Assembly: GCA_027405735.1 (NCBI GenBank)
Contig: JAPEHQ010000001.1
Coordinates: 310,001-374,000, forward strand
Source of the DNA: Mucor racemosus
Taxonomy: Eukaryota; Mucoromycota; Mucoromycetes; Mucorales; Mucoraceae
Direction: 5' to 3'
DNA: 64,000 bases
Shown here: positions 1 through 11,700 of the stretch, piece after piece
How positions within the stretch are numbered: position 1 is the first letter of the stretch
Layout of the letters: every line of letters starts with the position of its first letter
Made by a program: the position numbers and the translations under genes
Notes under the pieces: generated by a model
Told to the model about the DNA's origin: nothing
Databases searched by the model: none
The model's input: the letters and a program-made list of their open reading frames with translations, nothing else

Positions 1-4
1 TTCT

Positions 5-3000
5 ATGAAACCATTATCCTCTGAATTGGAAGCCAAGGTTCAAGTTATTGATGCAGGTACAAATACCGATCCTTTGGAATTTGGAACATGTGCACATAAT
101 CATTCTTCCGAATCATTATCATCACCTTCAACGTTGATGGTTTCATCGTCATTACCTGTCAATGAACAACAAGAACAAGAAAGTGATACACGTTCTGACT
201 CCTTTGTAGTACAAGACAGAAATGTTCCTCATTTTAATAATCAGGAGGTGTCTTACGAAAATGGTGCTACAACAACAACCAATGCAGTTAATGGTACAAA
301 CAATCCTACAATTGAAAGTAATGCTACTCGATCTGATGAACCTTTGTCAGCCAATAATGTATCAAAGCCTCATAATATCAAGATTCCATCAGAGATACCC
401 GCCGAAATATATATTCAAGAACAAATATCAAAGGCATTGATCAAGGAGAGACAAGAAATAGCTGAACGTGCAGAATCCATTCTTTCTCCTGAACAGATGG
501 AGACATTGTTGTCCAAAATTCAACATTTACAATCAAATTCCACATCGAAATCGATCAAAAATGATGTCAATAACTTATCGAAATCGACTCCTGGGCATAA
601 GGATTCGACTGAAGATCAATTGGTGCCTAAATCAGATGTTGATAAACTGATTGAAACAGCTATTTTGGAAAAGACGGCTGATATGATTCATAAATCCAAG
701 ATGGAGGAATTAGTCGCAACTCTAGTACAAGAAGAAAAGTCTACATTTGTAAAGGAAATGACAGCAAATATGATACCCAAGACTGAGGTAGATGCCTTAG
801 TTCAAGAAGCCACAGAAAAGGCAAATGCTGAAGCAATTCAAGTACAAAAGGAGATGGTAACCAAAACTGATGTAGATAATTTGGTTCAAGAAGCTCGTAA
901 AGAGTCAATTGTGGAAGCTCAAAAGAATATGGTAACTAAAACTGAAGCAGACTCAATGGCTCTAGCAGCCGTAGCTTTAGCAACCGAGAAATTAATCAAA
1001 AAGAAGGCTCAAGAAAAGGATGCGTTAGTATCTGATATGATTTCAAAAGAAGATGCAGAAGATATGGTTCAACAAGCATCATTGGCTGAAAAGAACAAGG
1101 TTCAAGAGCAAGTTGATATGGCACTTGCCACTGCATTAGAGAAGCAAAAATCTGAATTAGAGATAGCTAAGAAGTCTGAAATTGAGCAAATGGAAGCTAC
1201 CAATGCAACAACATTAGAGAAATTGCAAACAGAGATGGATGCTGTCAAGAAATCTGAACTAGACAAATTGATCTTGGAATTAGAAGCTCGAAAGAATACA
1301 GAATTGGAGGGTCAAAAGAGAGAACTTGAGACTACCAAAACAGTTGAATTAGAAAAGCAGAGATTAGATATTCAAGCAGCAATGGAGGCTAAATTAGATG
1401 AACAAAAACAAGAAATTGAATCAAGAATTGCCGATATTGAAAAGCAAAAAGAAGAGATAAACATTGTCAAGCAAGCAGAGATTGATGCTTTGAGCAAGAA
1501 TATTGAAGCTTACAAGAAAGAATCTGAAGAAACAGTTCAAAGAATGAAGACTATGCTTACAAAAGATAGTGCAAATGTGCTTGTGAAGCGTGCTGTAGCC
1601 GAGGCACTGGAGGCTTCTGACAAAAAGCATTCTGAAGCTTTAGCAGGTATGATTTCAAGAGAATTTGCTCTTCGCATGGTGCAAGATGAAGTGGCCAAGG
1701 CATTAGAAACAGAAAGAAAAGAAGCTAATGAAAGAGAAGAATCTGAGGCAATGTATATGATTTCCAAGGCAGAAGCTGAAGCTTTAGCAAAGGTTGCCGC
1801 TGCAGATGCAATCGTCAAGGAACGTCAAACAATGGCAGCTCGTGAAAAGGAATTGATTTCTAAAGAAGAAGCTGATTCATTAGCAGAAGCTGCTGCAAGA
1901 GAAGCTGTTGATAAAGAAAGAACTGAGTCTGCTTCGGTTTTAGCTAAGGAAAGAAAGGCATTGCGTGAGAAAGAAGAGCGTATGATTACTAAGGAAGAAG
2001 CTGAACAAAACACTAAAGAGGCTGTCAGAATTGCATTATTGGAACACAATAAAAAGAAATCTGAAGAGGCTAGTACAATCTTGCACAATGAAAGCCCTAA
2101 TCCTACAACATTTAGCTCTCAAGATCAATTAGAAGCACCAAAATCTATTGAGCGTTCAGTATCTACATCAAGATTAACTCTTCCTTCTGTCAATGTATCA
2201 CCTGTGCCTTCTGTATCTACACCTGCAAGTACAGGCCGCAAATTGAAGTTGTCTAGTTCAGTTTCTTCTTTGAGATTAGGCTCTGGTAGAAAGGAAAACA
2301 ATATTCAAAAGAGTCAACGTCCTAGTACAGAAAGTACTGGTAATTCTTTTGGCAGCTTCCGTATTTTAGAAAACACCAAATATGGTTCACATCGTCTTCA
2401 ATCAAAATCATCTATTAGTTTACGAGAACTTTCCAACAAGCAAAATTCTTCCACATCTATCTCTACAATGTCTTCCACTGAAGATCATCATAATACCATT
2501 GGTAGAATGCCAATGCCTATGAGATCTGATGAGAGTTTTACTGGCTTCTCAACTAATGGTGGTACTGATGTTCAAGTTATTTCAGCTATTACTCAAACTA
2601 TGATTGGTGAATGGATGTCAAAGCATACCCGTCGTTATGTAGGTGGTGGAATTTCCGAGAATAAGCATCAAAGGTTCTTTTGGGTGCATCCATATACAGG
2701 AACATTGTATTGGAGTTCAGTAGAGCCAGGCTTTGAAGGAAATGGGGCCAAGGCTAAGAGTGGTAAGAATAAAGCGTGTAATGTTATTATTTGCATGAAT
2801 AATTAACTTGTTAATTTTAGCTTTTATTGAGACTGTATCAGCTGTACCAAGCCATGATAATACTGGAGCATCTCCAATGAGCTTATTGATCCGCACTCCC
2901 AAGAGAGATCTCAAAATAACAGCGCCATCATTAGAACGACACGAATTGTGGTTAAAGGTAATTAACAATACATGGAATATTGATTTGATTTGATTCTAAA

Positions 3001-3295
3001 CGTATATACCTAGTCTTTGTATTTTTTATTACACCGACCAAATGATACCAATAATCAAATATTAGACGAACCAAGACTTACATCAGATAGCAGTGTTGAA
3101 AATGCTGGACATCAACAATCTACTAACTCTGCAACAATTAATACAGAAGCTTTTGATAGAAGCATTCCTCAAATGATGGATGTAACTCAATATGATTCAG
3201 ATGATTCAGATGATATGGTAAATATCAGACAATGCTGTGATGGTAAGCATGATCTCTCTACTTTATCGCGTGGGCAGCACCATCATCATCATTAG
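5..3295 (+). CDS. Num1/Mcp5-like cortical anchor: coiled coil plus C-terminal PH domain (3 exons)
   Basis: Model: 5..2762, 2821..2957, 3014..3295 (about 1,058 aa), with introns of 58 and 56 nt. The first exon stays open to the window edge, so the ATG at 5 may not be the true start. Residues about 140-700 are Glu/Lys/Ala-rich coiled coil with a degenerate repeated unit around M-(I/V)-x-K-x-(E/D)-(V/A)-(D/E), as in MIPKTEVDALVQEA and MITKEEAE. A Ser-rich linker follows. Residues about 866-974 form the Mcp5-type PH domain: GEWMSKHTRR, FFWVHPYTGTLYW, then across the splice IETVSAVP, LLIRTPKRDLKITAP and ERHELWLK. The domain is complete only after both introns are removed. In known fungi, Num1/Mcp5/ApsA proteins bind membrane phosphoinositide through this PH domain and anchor dynein or mitochondria at the cortex. 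The role here is inferred from domain architecture. The tail is acidic and His-rich. Confidence 0.82.
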
Positions 3296-4043
3296 TAAAT
3301 ATTAGTATATAAAATGTCACCTTTTCCCCTCCCCCCCCCCCTCCCCAAAATATATATATATATCTATATCAATAAAACTTGTTTTTCTCATTTAAAATAT
3401 TGGTGTCATGAAGTAATATATATATCTTGAATTGTGAATGTATCATGTAGAATAATTGTAAACATTTGCTATCAGCGATAACAGAAACAAAGATTTACGT
3501 ATCCGATAATTCGCATATATTTTTAAACAATTTTGCCTTCATACATTGCTGATGATGTTCATCAAAAATACTAGCTAGAACTATATAAAATTTCTTTAAA
3601 TGTATCTAGTCTTTTTTCTTTTATACTAGAATATTACAGAGATCGTTCAAAATCTGGATTGCATTTACCACTTTCTCAAAAAAAAAAAAAAAAAATAGGT
3701 GTTAGTGACCACGGTTAGGGTTAGGATTTTGTGCTTTCACTAGCATTTAAAACGAAACCATATCATTAATTCGATATGCACATCTATTATTTCAAACACT
3801 CTAATCATAAAGACATCCTTTAAATGCATTAATGCAAAATTTATGTAGAACTTCTCAAAGTACAGTGGCATTGTGCATGCCACAAAATGCATACTGCGTA
3901 CATAATCAAATAAATCAGGCCTTGAGGGCCCTAAAAGACAGAAACACTTTTTTTTCAAAATTCTACAAGAAAAAGAAGGTATGATCAACATTAAACAATG
4001 TTGTCTACATACACCTCTTTTCCAAAATATAGCAAAAAAAGAT
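3296..4043. other. Intergenic spacer with low-complexity tracts
   Basis: No coding region is supported. The first 70 bases hold a CCCTCCC-type pyrimidine run and a (TA) run followed by AATAAA, which fits the 3' end of the upstream gene. An A-run lies at 3678-3695, and a two-unit TTAGGG-like motif at about 3713-3726. Confidence 0.5.
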
Positions 4044-4115
4044 GCTCCCTGCCAGGATCGAACTGGCGACCTTCAGATTATGAGACTAACGCTCTACCGA
4101 CTGAGCCAAGGAAGC
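4044..4115 (-). tRNA. tRNA-Met (CAT), elongator type
   Basis: The reverse complement folds as a full 72-nt cloverleaf. The acceptor stem is GCTTCCT against AGGGAGC, the D arm is GCTC/GAGC, the anticodon loop is CTCATAA (anticodon CAT), the variable loop is AGGTC, and the T arm is GCCAG-TTCGATC-CTGGC. There is no intron and no encoded CCA. The anticodon arm with its T31-T39 pair resembles yeast elongator tRNA-Met rather than the initiator, whose TTCGA-type T loop is normally altered. Confidence 0.95.
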
Positions 4116-4202
4116 TGTTATGACTATCAAAACAAATTTTAATATAAGTTCCAATAGTAATTTTTTTGATCCACCATAATTAAAGTCCCTATTTCTTCGT
4201 TT

Positions 4203-4592
4203 TCCCTGCCGTTAATACGCCCATATTTTTTTTAGTGGAGAGAAAACTATGTTAGCAATAAAAAAATTTGGGAACATTGTAATATAATGGTAATATTTTC
4301 CAAATAAGCAAATAAAAAAAGATTTAGGAGTATAGAGAGCGCATAGAAAGTATAAAATTTTCAATAAAACGTTGGAGTATGCATGCAATATGCGAGTTTT
4401 GCCGTTGTAATATGGGCGTATTATGACACCGTATTTCGCTGTAAGGTAATATGTTCGTATTACCACTTACTGAATATGGAGGTAATATGTTCGTTTTACC
4501 ATGCGTATTCCCTGAGTACTCAGTGACCACTGCAACTACAGAGCGTATTTCTTTGTATTCTCTGCAGGTAATACGTCCATATTTTTTTGAGT
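4203..4592. repeat. Small repeat cluster built on TAATACGCCCATATT
   Basis: A roughly 34-bp imperfect direct repeat lies at 4203-4236 and 4559-4592 (both contain CTGC, GTAATACG-like and CCATATTTTTTT). The 15-mer at 4213-4227 has a perfect inverted copy at 4409-4423. A small perfect hairpin, GGTAATA/TATTACC, sits at 4445-4464. This may be a degenerate foldback or MITE-like element. No coding potential is seen. Confidence 0.45.
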
Positions 4593-4989
4593 AAATGCTA
4601 TAAGTAATTAAAAACAATGAAAAAGTTGCTTGTAAAACTACTATTAAAAGGGGTGGTCGTCTAATTTCAAATTTATTTGATTTAACTACTGATGTTAAAC
4701 TAACATCAAATTAGTTGCGTTGACTCACAATAAAGTAAGGCGTTTCATCAAGTACAATGCTGAAGTCCAATGTATTTCAGTTAAATTGAACAGATAGAGA
4801 TATACTTCACGGAGAGATCTATGAATGCGTGAGAGGACTCAGATCTATGAATACAAAAAAATGATTCAAATTGTGATGCGTCGTCGACCTGTACGAGGTT
4901 TTTTTGTGGCAATACTTGGTGGCTCAAGTGTAATTTAGGCATTTAATTGTTAAATGTATCGAATCAAGATAAAGTTGGTTGATTGGTAT

Positions 4990-6022
4990 TGCAGTAAAAT
5001 GTAAAATAAAAGCTTTGAAAAAAGATACAGTTTAAATCCTTCTTTATTCAAAAAATAGATAGTGTGCAATAGGTCTATATTTCTACTCTATTTATATTAG
5101 TTGTGCTTTTGTTATATCTGGGAGTTGCACCGTAACTGTCAGTGATCTATCAGAATTAGGAATAACCGAATTACCAACTTAGGACTTCTGTCAAACCGTG
5201 ATGTTTAACATGCGAATCAGACAATGCTGCATTCCATACATATATCATCATGCTACTTATTAAATGATTGAAGCATGATTCCATTGTCTTCATGCAATAT
5301 CCATATGTTTATTCTTTTTGGTAAATCAATTAGTTTGTTTGTGATTTTAAAGTTTATATTGAGCTTCTTGATTTACATAATCAAGGCGGTCTTTTAATGC
5401 CCGTTTTTGGCATATTTGTTAATGATCCGCATAGAGCAATCCTTACTTTGATCTATGTGTTTCTTCAGCTTATTTTATGAATCAATTTGCTTTGTTTATG
5501 ATTCGGTCTATTTTATTTATATGTTAAATTACTAATACTTTCTGTATTTACTGTTAAATTCATGTTATCTCTATTGAAATATTAGAGCATGGTTTTATGT
5601 GAGATAACATTTAATTTCTTATGTGGGGAAATAGTAGGATTTCACAAACAACGCATCGTATTACGGTTAACCGAGTTTGACTGCTTTAACGGGCCGTTTT
5701 TTATGCAAACTCGAATGAGGGTATTCGAGTTTCTTCTTTTCTTTTTTTGTTAGCTAAGCTCGAAAACAGGATTGAAAAAATACTTCAAGTTGTGAAACTG
5801 TCAAATATGCTATTATCAATTCATAATCCCATATTAACTTGACAATGTTGCTATTAACAGCCTCCTTAAGGCAAACCAATACTTGCTCCCACCCCGTTTT
5901 TTATCTGGGTTACAAAAGAACGGGCCGTTTTCCAACTCGAATCGAATGGCCGTTTCCGTTAAAACTCGATTCAAACTCGAATCGAAGCCCATTCCTAGGA
6001 AATAGTATCCTAGTTCAGCACA
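4990..6022 (+). mobile_element. Solo LTR-like element, TSD GGTAT, interrupted by a MITE
   Basis: It starts TGCAGTAAAATG and ends CAGCACA, and both sides are flanked by GGTAT (4985-4989 and 6023-6027). The outer parts match the LTR at 60791-61272, with shared tracts TCCTTCTTTATT, GTGCAATA, CTATTTATATTA and GAGATAACATTTAATTT. It is longer because of a nested hAT-like MITE (5635-5997) and a block at about 5143-5330 that resembles the start of the separate LTR at 61501-61839. No internal gag or pol is present, so it is a solo LTR. The strand is arbitrary. Confidence 0.7.
5635..5997. mobile_element. hAT-like non-autonomous element (MITE), TSD GGAAATAG
   Basis: The element begins TAGGATTT and ends CATTCCTA, so the termini are inverted (TAGGA-T). 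It is flanked by the 8-bp direct repeat GGAAATAG at 5627-5634 and 5998-6005. Sequence resumes on the right with the end of the host LTR, which identifies the insertion. Inside, both flanks are dense in ACTCGA/TCGAGT and GGGCCGTTTT words in both orientations, with an AT-rich centre. No transposase is encoded. The hAT assignment rests on TSD length and end type. Confidence 0.65.
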
Positions 6023-6559
6023 GGTATAATTCTAACGGATAATAAATGCAATGCCATTTATTGAATAGGTGAATTTAAATGTATAAAGCAAAGCTTACTT
6101 TTGAATGAAAGTACTAATTATTCTGATTAACATCAATAGGTTCAAAAATCATAGTTTGTCGGTTTTCGACGATATTAAACAGCCAGTTTTGAAGCCAATT
6201 CCATTTCTAACTCAAATTGAGATGTAATTCTTATAAATAGTCTTTTAAATCAACAGGATCTAGAAGCTCTTGATTCTTTCTTTTACCACTAGTTTTTCTA
6301 GTAATAAAGCCTACTATGTTCTCCATGGTAAATGTTACTAGTCTTTATTATTATTTTTTCTATAATAAATAAGATTGTATGTATCCATAAACTTTCATAG
6401 TTAAGTGCAATCATTGCTACTAAATCGCATAATTTGATATGCAGAAAACTCTTGAAGCATTTATTCTTTTTTTTTTTGGCAATGCTACAAATTATCTTTC
6501 AATAAGACTGAATATAAATAAATCAGAGAAAATAAAACTGGTAAAAAACTGATACCCAA

Positions 6560-7085
6560 TGTACATCGACGAGGTTAAGGTTGATAAAAGGTGTGTTCAT
6601 TGTGTTGTGGGAAGTGCGAACTGCAACATTTTGATGGATAGAAATTACAGGCCAAAGATGCTGTGTTTGCCTCAGGATTTTCAAAAGGGTTTAAAAGCAT
6701 TCTTCATTAAACTCAACTAGATGTTGAATAATCACCACATGCGATTAGTATCATTTTGTTTTTTATTTAATTGTTGTATTATTAAAAATCAAACTTTTTA
6801 TAGCTTATAACAATGACAATGCGATGTTTCTGATTTTAGGTTGACATTTATCATAAGGCGGGCTAATGATACTACGTTTGATACTACTGTAGATGGAACC
6901 AGTCCATTTAGTTTATGGAATTTGAATGTAAATACCAAGAAACCGTTTGTAAGTACATACTGTAAGTTGGTTCTAGTAAAGTATTGAATAAATTGGCTTG
7001 GGACAAAGAGGATAAAAAGATGGCAATAGGTTTCTTCAGTGATGGCTATGTTTATGCTTAAGATATTGGAAACGTAAGATTAAAA
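6560..7085 (+). pseudogene. Degenerate WD-repeat gene relic (dynein intermediate chain-like)
   Basis: Short coding-like segments are interrupted by stops and frame changes. Near 6560 a frame reads YIDEVKVDKRCVHC. Near 6840-6950 a frame reads FIIRRANDTTFDTT and SPFSLWNLN. Near 6965-7080 a frame reads LNKLAWDKEDKKMAIG, then SDGYVYA, a stop, and DIGN. The last part has the pattern of a WD40 blade as in dynein intermediate chains (W-x-K/D...A-x-G-x-S-D-G-x-V-x-x-Y-D). It stops just before the large repeat A. Treat it as a decayed fragment; the family call is tentative. Confidence 0.4.
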
Positions 7086-7184
7086 CTCAATGTAAACCAC
7101 ATCTAACGCAATAATTATAAAGTAAGTCTATAGTATCATCAAATAAACTACCACACAGTATTAAAATGTATAAAAATTTACAGT

Positions 7185-9209
7185 AATAAGCTTGAATCAA
7201 GTGGGTACAGCATCGTAAATTCTTGAAAAAGTTCTCTAGTATTATAAAATCTCTTATTTTTAAGACTTACAAGGCTTATAAGCGGAATATTAATTTAGAA
7301 AATTATTTTTGTCCAGATCATCAATTTTGACATTTTTTAATTTTTTTTTCTGATTTTGCAAATCTAGAGTTAATTATACTACCAATTAAAAAAATAAAAA
7401 ATGTACACATATGCAGAATTTAGCGCTCTATTTGCTCAATAAAAAATAACAAACATTTTTATTGCAAAATATTACATGAAAATCCTTTAGCCAAAAATCC
7501 ATTTTTGGGGCAAAAGTACAAAGTTTCATTAATTAACATTTAATATTAAGCTTTTATGAAATGTGTATTAGCTATGGCTACAATTTTCTCTCACAATGTA
7601 GTATATTTAAACGTTGATTTTGGTATCAAAATTTGATTTTTCTGTTTTTTGATGAAAATCATGAGTATTGGTAAGGGTAAAATGAGTCCCGAAAATGTCC
7701 GCTAAAAAGTCTAAATTTTCAGACCGTACATGGTTAAATATAGGAAAAGTTAAAAAAAAAAACGCTTCTTTTATTTAAAACTTTGGTATACCATAGTATA
7801 CAGTAAGAGACTTAGCCGTTCAATCGTGCTATGCTCAATTACGGCGCTGGTTTGCGGACTCGCTTTTGTAACTTTTTAATGAATGTATGATATGACAGAC
7901 GGTTTTTCTGGTAGAAAAATGTATGCTTCTATGGTAACAGTTATTGCCTATTTTATTTAGTTTATGGTTCATATGTTGTAATACTGCTTTTACATAGACT
8001 GAAATGAGCAATTTAGCAGGGTTTTAATTGCGCTAAATAATGTAAAGCCTTGAAAATCTTTTTCTACGTGTGTTGTTTTTCCCTTTTTGTTTTCATATTG
8101 CAAAGATATATTTAACCGTTTGTCGTTTGATAAGGCATATCAGACTATCAAGCTGGTATTCTTTTCTTTTATCTGAATACGCATGCTAACAAAAGGGACT
8201 AATGTTTTTAATATACTGTAGGTAGCAGTCTATATTGGAGACTAATATTTTTTATTTAACCGCATTCCAAGTTCAAACATCATTATTTATTACTGCATTT
8301 TTGGACGTAATTCTTGATTACCAGATCAAATCAAAGGCAATGATATTTATATCTACTCAATAAAAAGCTAGAACTGGCTGCAAACCCACGAAATGCTCGA
8401 GAAAAGTGATCGATAAAATTTCAAATGATGTAGAACAGAAAAAAAAAAGAATAATATAAAGTCTTGTATAATAACCACAGTTTTGATCGTAGCAATTATA
8501 CTTGAAAGCAAGCCTTTTTACAGCTTATAATCTGTAAACTAAACTAGTAAGTTTAAAGAAGGTTAATTTGTTTAAATTTTGTGAGTGATAAAGTAACATC
8601 TATAATCTTAGATTTGGCTTGCATATAAATTTAAGCACTAAATGTTATTTAAGTTTATGCTCTAGCAAAAACTATAATTGCTGTAAACATTATAGTTATA
8701 AACACATTTACAAATAATGATAATTGTAAATATATTGGCTGTTGCATGTATTGATCTACATCAACAATGCATTGAATTGTATTGTCTATAATCTATATTA
8801 ATAAAAACAAATGTAATTTAAAAACCCATTCCAGTAAAAAAATGCAATAGAATTTTGAGAACGGCACGATTCTCATGTATGTACAAACTAATTTGTGCCC
8901 ATTTGATCAGCTCATTACTATGCCCAAGGTCAGATTTTATTATTATGCACAAATAGGAATAATGATATGCTTATGGGCAATTCTACTATCATGCATACAT
9001 GGGGTTAATGTTATGCGCACGGACAGAATCTATAATTCTGCACATACAGGATTAGCGCTGTGCTCGTGTGCAGTTTCTTCTGTTGTGTCCATGCGCATCT
9101 TGTTATCTTTTTAGCCATATTCAGTGGGCACAACAGTTCAGGCCATAGTGTGCAGCCCACTTGGGCACAACAAAATCATCTTGTTGTGCAGCACAGTTTG
9201 GCCGTAGTG
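7185..9209 (-). mobile_element. Large interspersed repeat, copy A (CACTACGGCC end at 9209)
   Basis: Read on the minus strand it begins CACTACGGCCAAACTGTGC at 9209. It matches copies B (from 29843) and C (from 60386) for about 2 kb, diverging near 7185. The first 350 bases carry repeated words such as GGGCACAACA and TTGTGCCCA in both orientations, the layout of subterminal transposase-binding repeats. No transposase ORF is recognised. The terminal CACTA suggests a non-autonomous CACTA (CMC) element, but its other end is not seen here. Confidence 0.6.
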
Positions 9210-9448
9210 AACCATAACTGATCTATTACTTAATACTACTTGTCATAGCACGATAATTGTCATTATAGTAAAAGCTTATTATTTGAATCACAAATTAAAT
9301 GTCAATCTCGTGTACATACAATTAACATCCTGTACAGCCATATCAAAGTGTATTCAAAGATAACATCAAGGATCTTGTTGATAAACAAGCCCATAAATTT
9401 TTTATTGTTAAGAAGGTTTTCTGATATATATAGAATATGTTTTGGCGT

Positions 9449-10735
9449 ATATTTTCAGGAGGTTTGATAATAAATAACACTTAAAAAAGCATACAATTAA
9501 AAGAGAATGAGTAGTGAATCAGTTATTTAACTGTATAATAATAAAAACAAGATATCGTTTATTTAGATATAAAAGTATGACTTTTTATATTGATTTGACA
9601 TTGAGATACTGAAATGTAATCTAAGGCACGATTAAACCATTAAATCCATTTGATAGTAATCTATGGATTGAAATGGATCAATCATAACTTAACCGTGCTT
9701 GCAGAGCTTGTGAGTTGCCTTGTTTCAATGTTGCGTTAAATGTGCTTGGATATTGATTTGATAGCTACTTGGTTGTTGTTGGTTAACTGCTGGGATAAAA
9801 TAATATGGTGTCATAATTGAGATCCAAGCGTTCTTGCTAATTGCTGGATAAACTTAGTGCAGTAAATTACGATGTTATTTACTAAAATAAAAAAAATATA
9901 AAAATAAAAGCAGTAGAAATACAATTATAATCAGCTAAAGTTTTTATTACAAAAGATTTCTGAAGAGTTAAAATAATTGAAAAGTATGAGGGTATTTATA
10001 GTGATTTGGAGAACTTGGATACCATCAGACTTGAATGGATGTATATTTAGTAATCTTCCAGTTTTGAGTACATTGTTATTGATTTGATATTTTAAGGGGT
10101 AAATTGTATAGAGCATTGACCATAAGGGATTGTATGTCAAGTGTGACAATATCGACCTTTTGGGAAATGGTTGTTTTTGTTTATTTCTGTTATATCTATT
10201 TTATGTAACCTTGATTTTTAAGGGGTAGTTTTTATATGCTTGAATCTTATTTATATTGATAGTGCAACTACGATATAGATGAGTAGTTGACTAAATTGAT
10301 ATCTTTGTTTATTATCATTATTAATTTGGATAGAATCCTGTTTTGATATATATGTCATTTGTGTAATTGATTGCGCCGTGATCAAGGGTGCTATCATCTA
10401 CACGACATGTATGGTTCAAAAAGGGTATTTCATATTCTTAGCATGCGTTTGTTATTGTGTTCAATTGAAGCGTTTGTTTATTATCGTTGTTCACATTTCA
10501 AGTGGCATCATATTTTATGAGCGACACTTGAAATTTAGGTTGTTTTATTTTTATCAAGCGTTTTTAGTATGTAATTCCACTGCACTTAGTACAATAGGAA
10601 TTTCTTATATCCGATATCAAGACTTTGAACTTCAATACATGTTGTTAGTCAATAGATTGTAAGATTTATTGATACTGTAGAAGGTAATAACGTATGGTAC
10701 TTGGTGGCATGCAACATGTTCTACTAATTACTTTA
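9449..10735 (+). repeat. Interspersed repeat F, copy 1 (split by a solo LTR)
   Basis: About 550 bp of this stretch matches 58409-60030: ATATTTTCAGG, AACAAGATATCG, ATGGATTGAAATGGATCAAT, and at the far end TTGTAAGAT-TATTGATACTG. The two halves are separated by the 727-bp insertion at 9858-10584. The family is not recognised, and short ORFs in it look spurious. Confidence 0.65.
9858..10584. mobile_element. Solo LTR, TSD CTTAG
   Basis: It starts TGCAGTAAATTACG and ends TTCCACTGCA, giving perfect 6-bp inverted ends TGCAGT/ACTGCA. It is flanked by CTTAG at 9853-9857 and 10585-10589. The related repeat at about 58811 has the uninterrupted sequence, showing the empty site. There is no internal coding domain. 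Confidence 0.72.
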
Positions 10736-11094
10736 CTATAAAGATTTGATACAAAAGTAAATAAGATAATATTTTCGTTGTTTAAGATGTGTTAAACTTA
10801 TAAACTCGAAGTTATAAAGAAGCTTTCTTTTACATATGTGTTTTTATAACAGATAAAAGAAAAAGGTTTAATAATACAAATATATGAGTATTATTGATGG
10901 GTTGAGATAAATATACAAGCTGTTTGTAATAAACAAGGCTAATTTTAAACAAGAAAATCATAGGGCATATTTATAAGAAAGTAATAAGTTTGTGTATCAT
11001 AAAAAGGAATGTGTGAATGAACGTAGATAAGAGCATTAGGAAGAAGAGCGTAGGGGATAGAAAAAAAAAAAGAGTAGCGGTGCTGTTACAACCA
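10736..11094. other. AT-rich spacer
   Basis: No gene, RNA or clear repeat boundary is seen. There is a short A-run near 11062. Confidence 0.4.
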
Positions 11095-11700
11095 GGCCGT
11101 AACATTTTTCAAATCGACTAGAAAGCAGAAAATGATTCAAAAAACAAATTTGTTTAATAGCTCATGAACTGCAAAGTAAGTTGAGCTAGCGTATTAAATG
11201 GTTTCTGTACAGTTTTGGATTTTGCATCCATCTAAAAAAATTCAAACAAATATTTTATATTAAATTTTGCGTAAAATGCAATTGAATTTTTGGAGATTTT
11301 TTGAATATACAGTACACTTTTTATAAACATATTTTAAATTTAAATAATGGAAATGATTTACAACAAAATTATCTACCAATTGAGCTATTGCTGAAGCTTC
11401 TAGCTGCATTTTTCATAGAGAAAACGAGATTTTTGTTTGGATTTTTTTGAATTTCAGAATTTAGAATGAGGGTATACAAGGGAAAAATTGAGACTAGAAA
11501 CAAGAGCATCTCTTTGTACACATTTTTGAGAATATTTCCACGAAAAATCAATACTTTGGAAAAAACTAAATTGGGTCCAAAAGAGCTCAATGAGCTTGAT
11601 AATATGAATGTAAAAAGAGTGTTGCTCAATTTAATGAATATTTTGAAATCTACTACAAAAATGTCCAAAAAATGAAAAAAAAAAAAATAAAAGCGCTCAA
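11095..11700. repeat. Interspersed repeat H, copy 1
   Basis: The first 360 bp match 25800-25940 plus 26375-26590: GAAAATGATTCAAAAAACAA, CATGAACTGCAAAG, AAATTTTGCGTAAAATGCAA, TTCTAGCTGCATTTTTC. This copy is the empty site for the LTR inserted in copy 2. The complementary small ORFs at 11369-11675 are not convincing genes. Confidence 0.6.

Noticed and set aside
8875..9114. 79-aa ORF in repeat A
   Set aside because: It lies in the subterminal array of the repeat, and the other two copies do not keep the frame.
10378..10662. 94-aa ORF
   Set aside because: It crosses the junction between a solo LTR and repeat F, so it is a chance frame.
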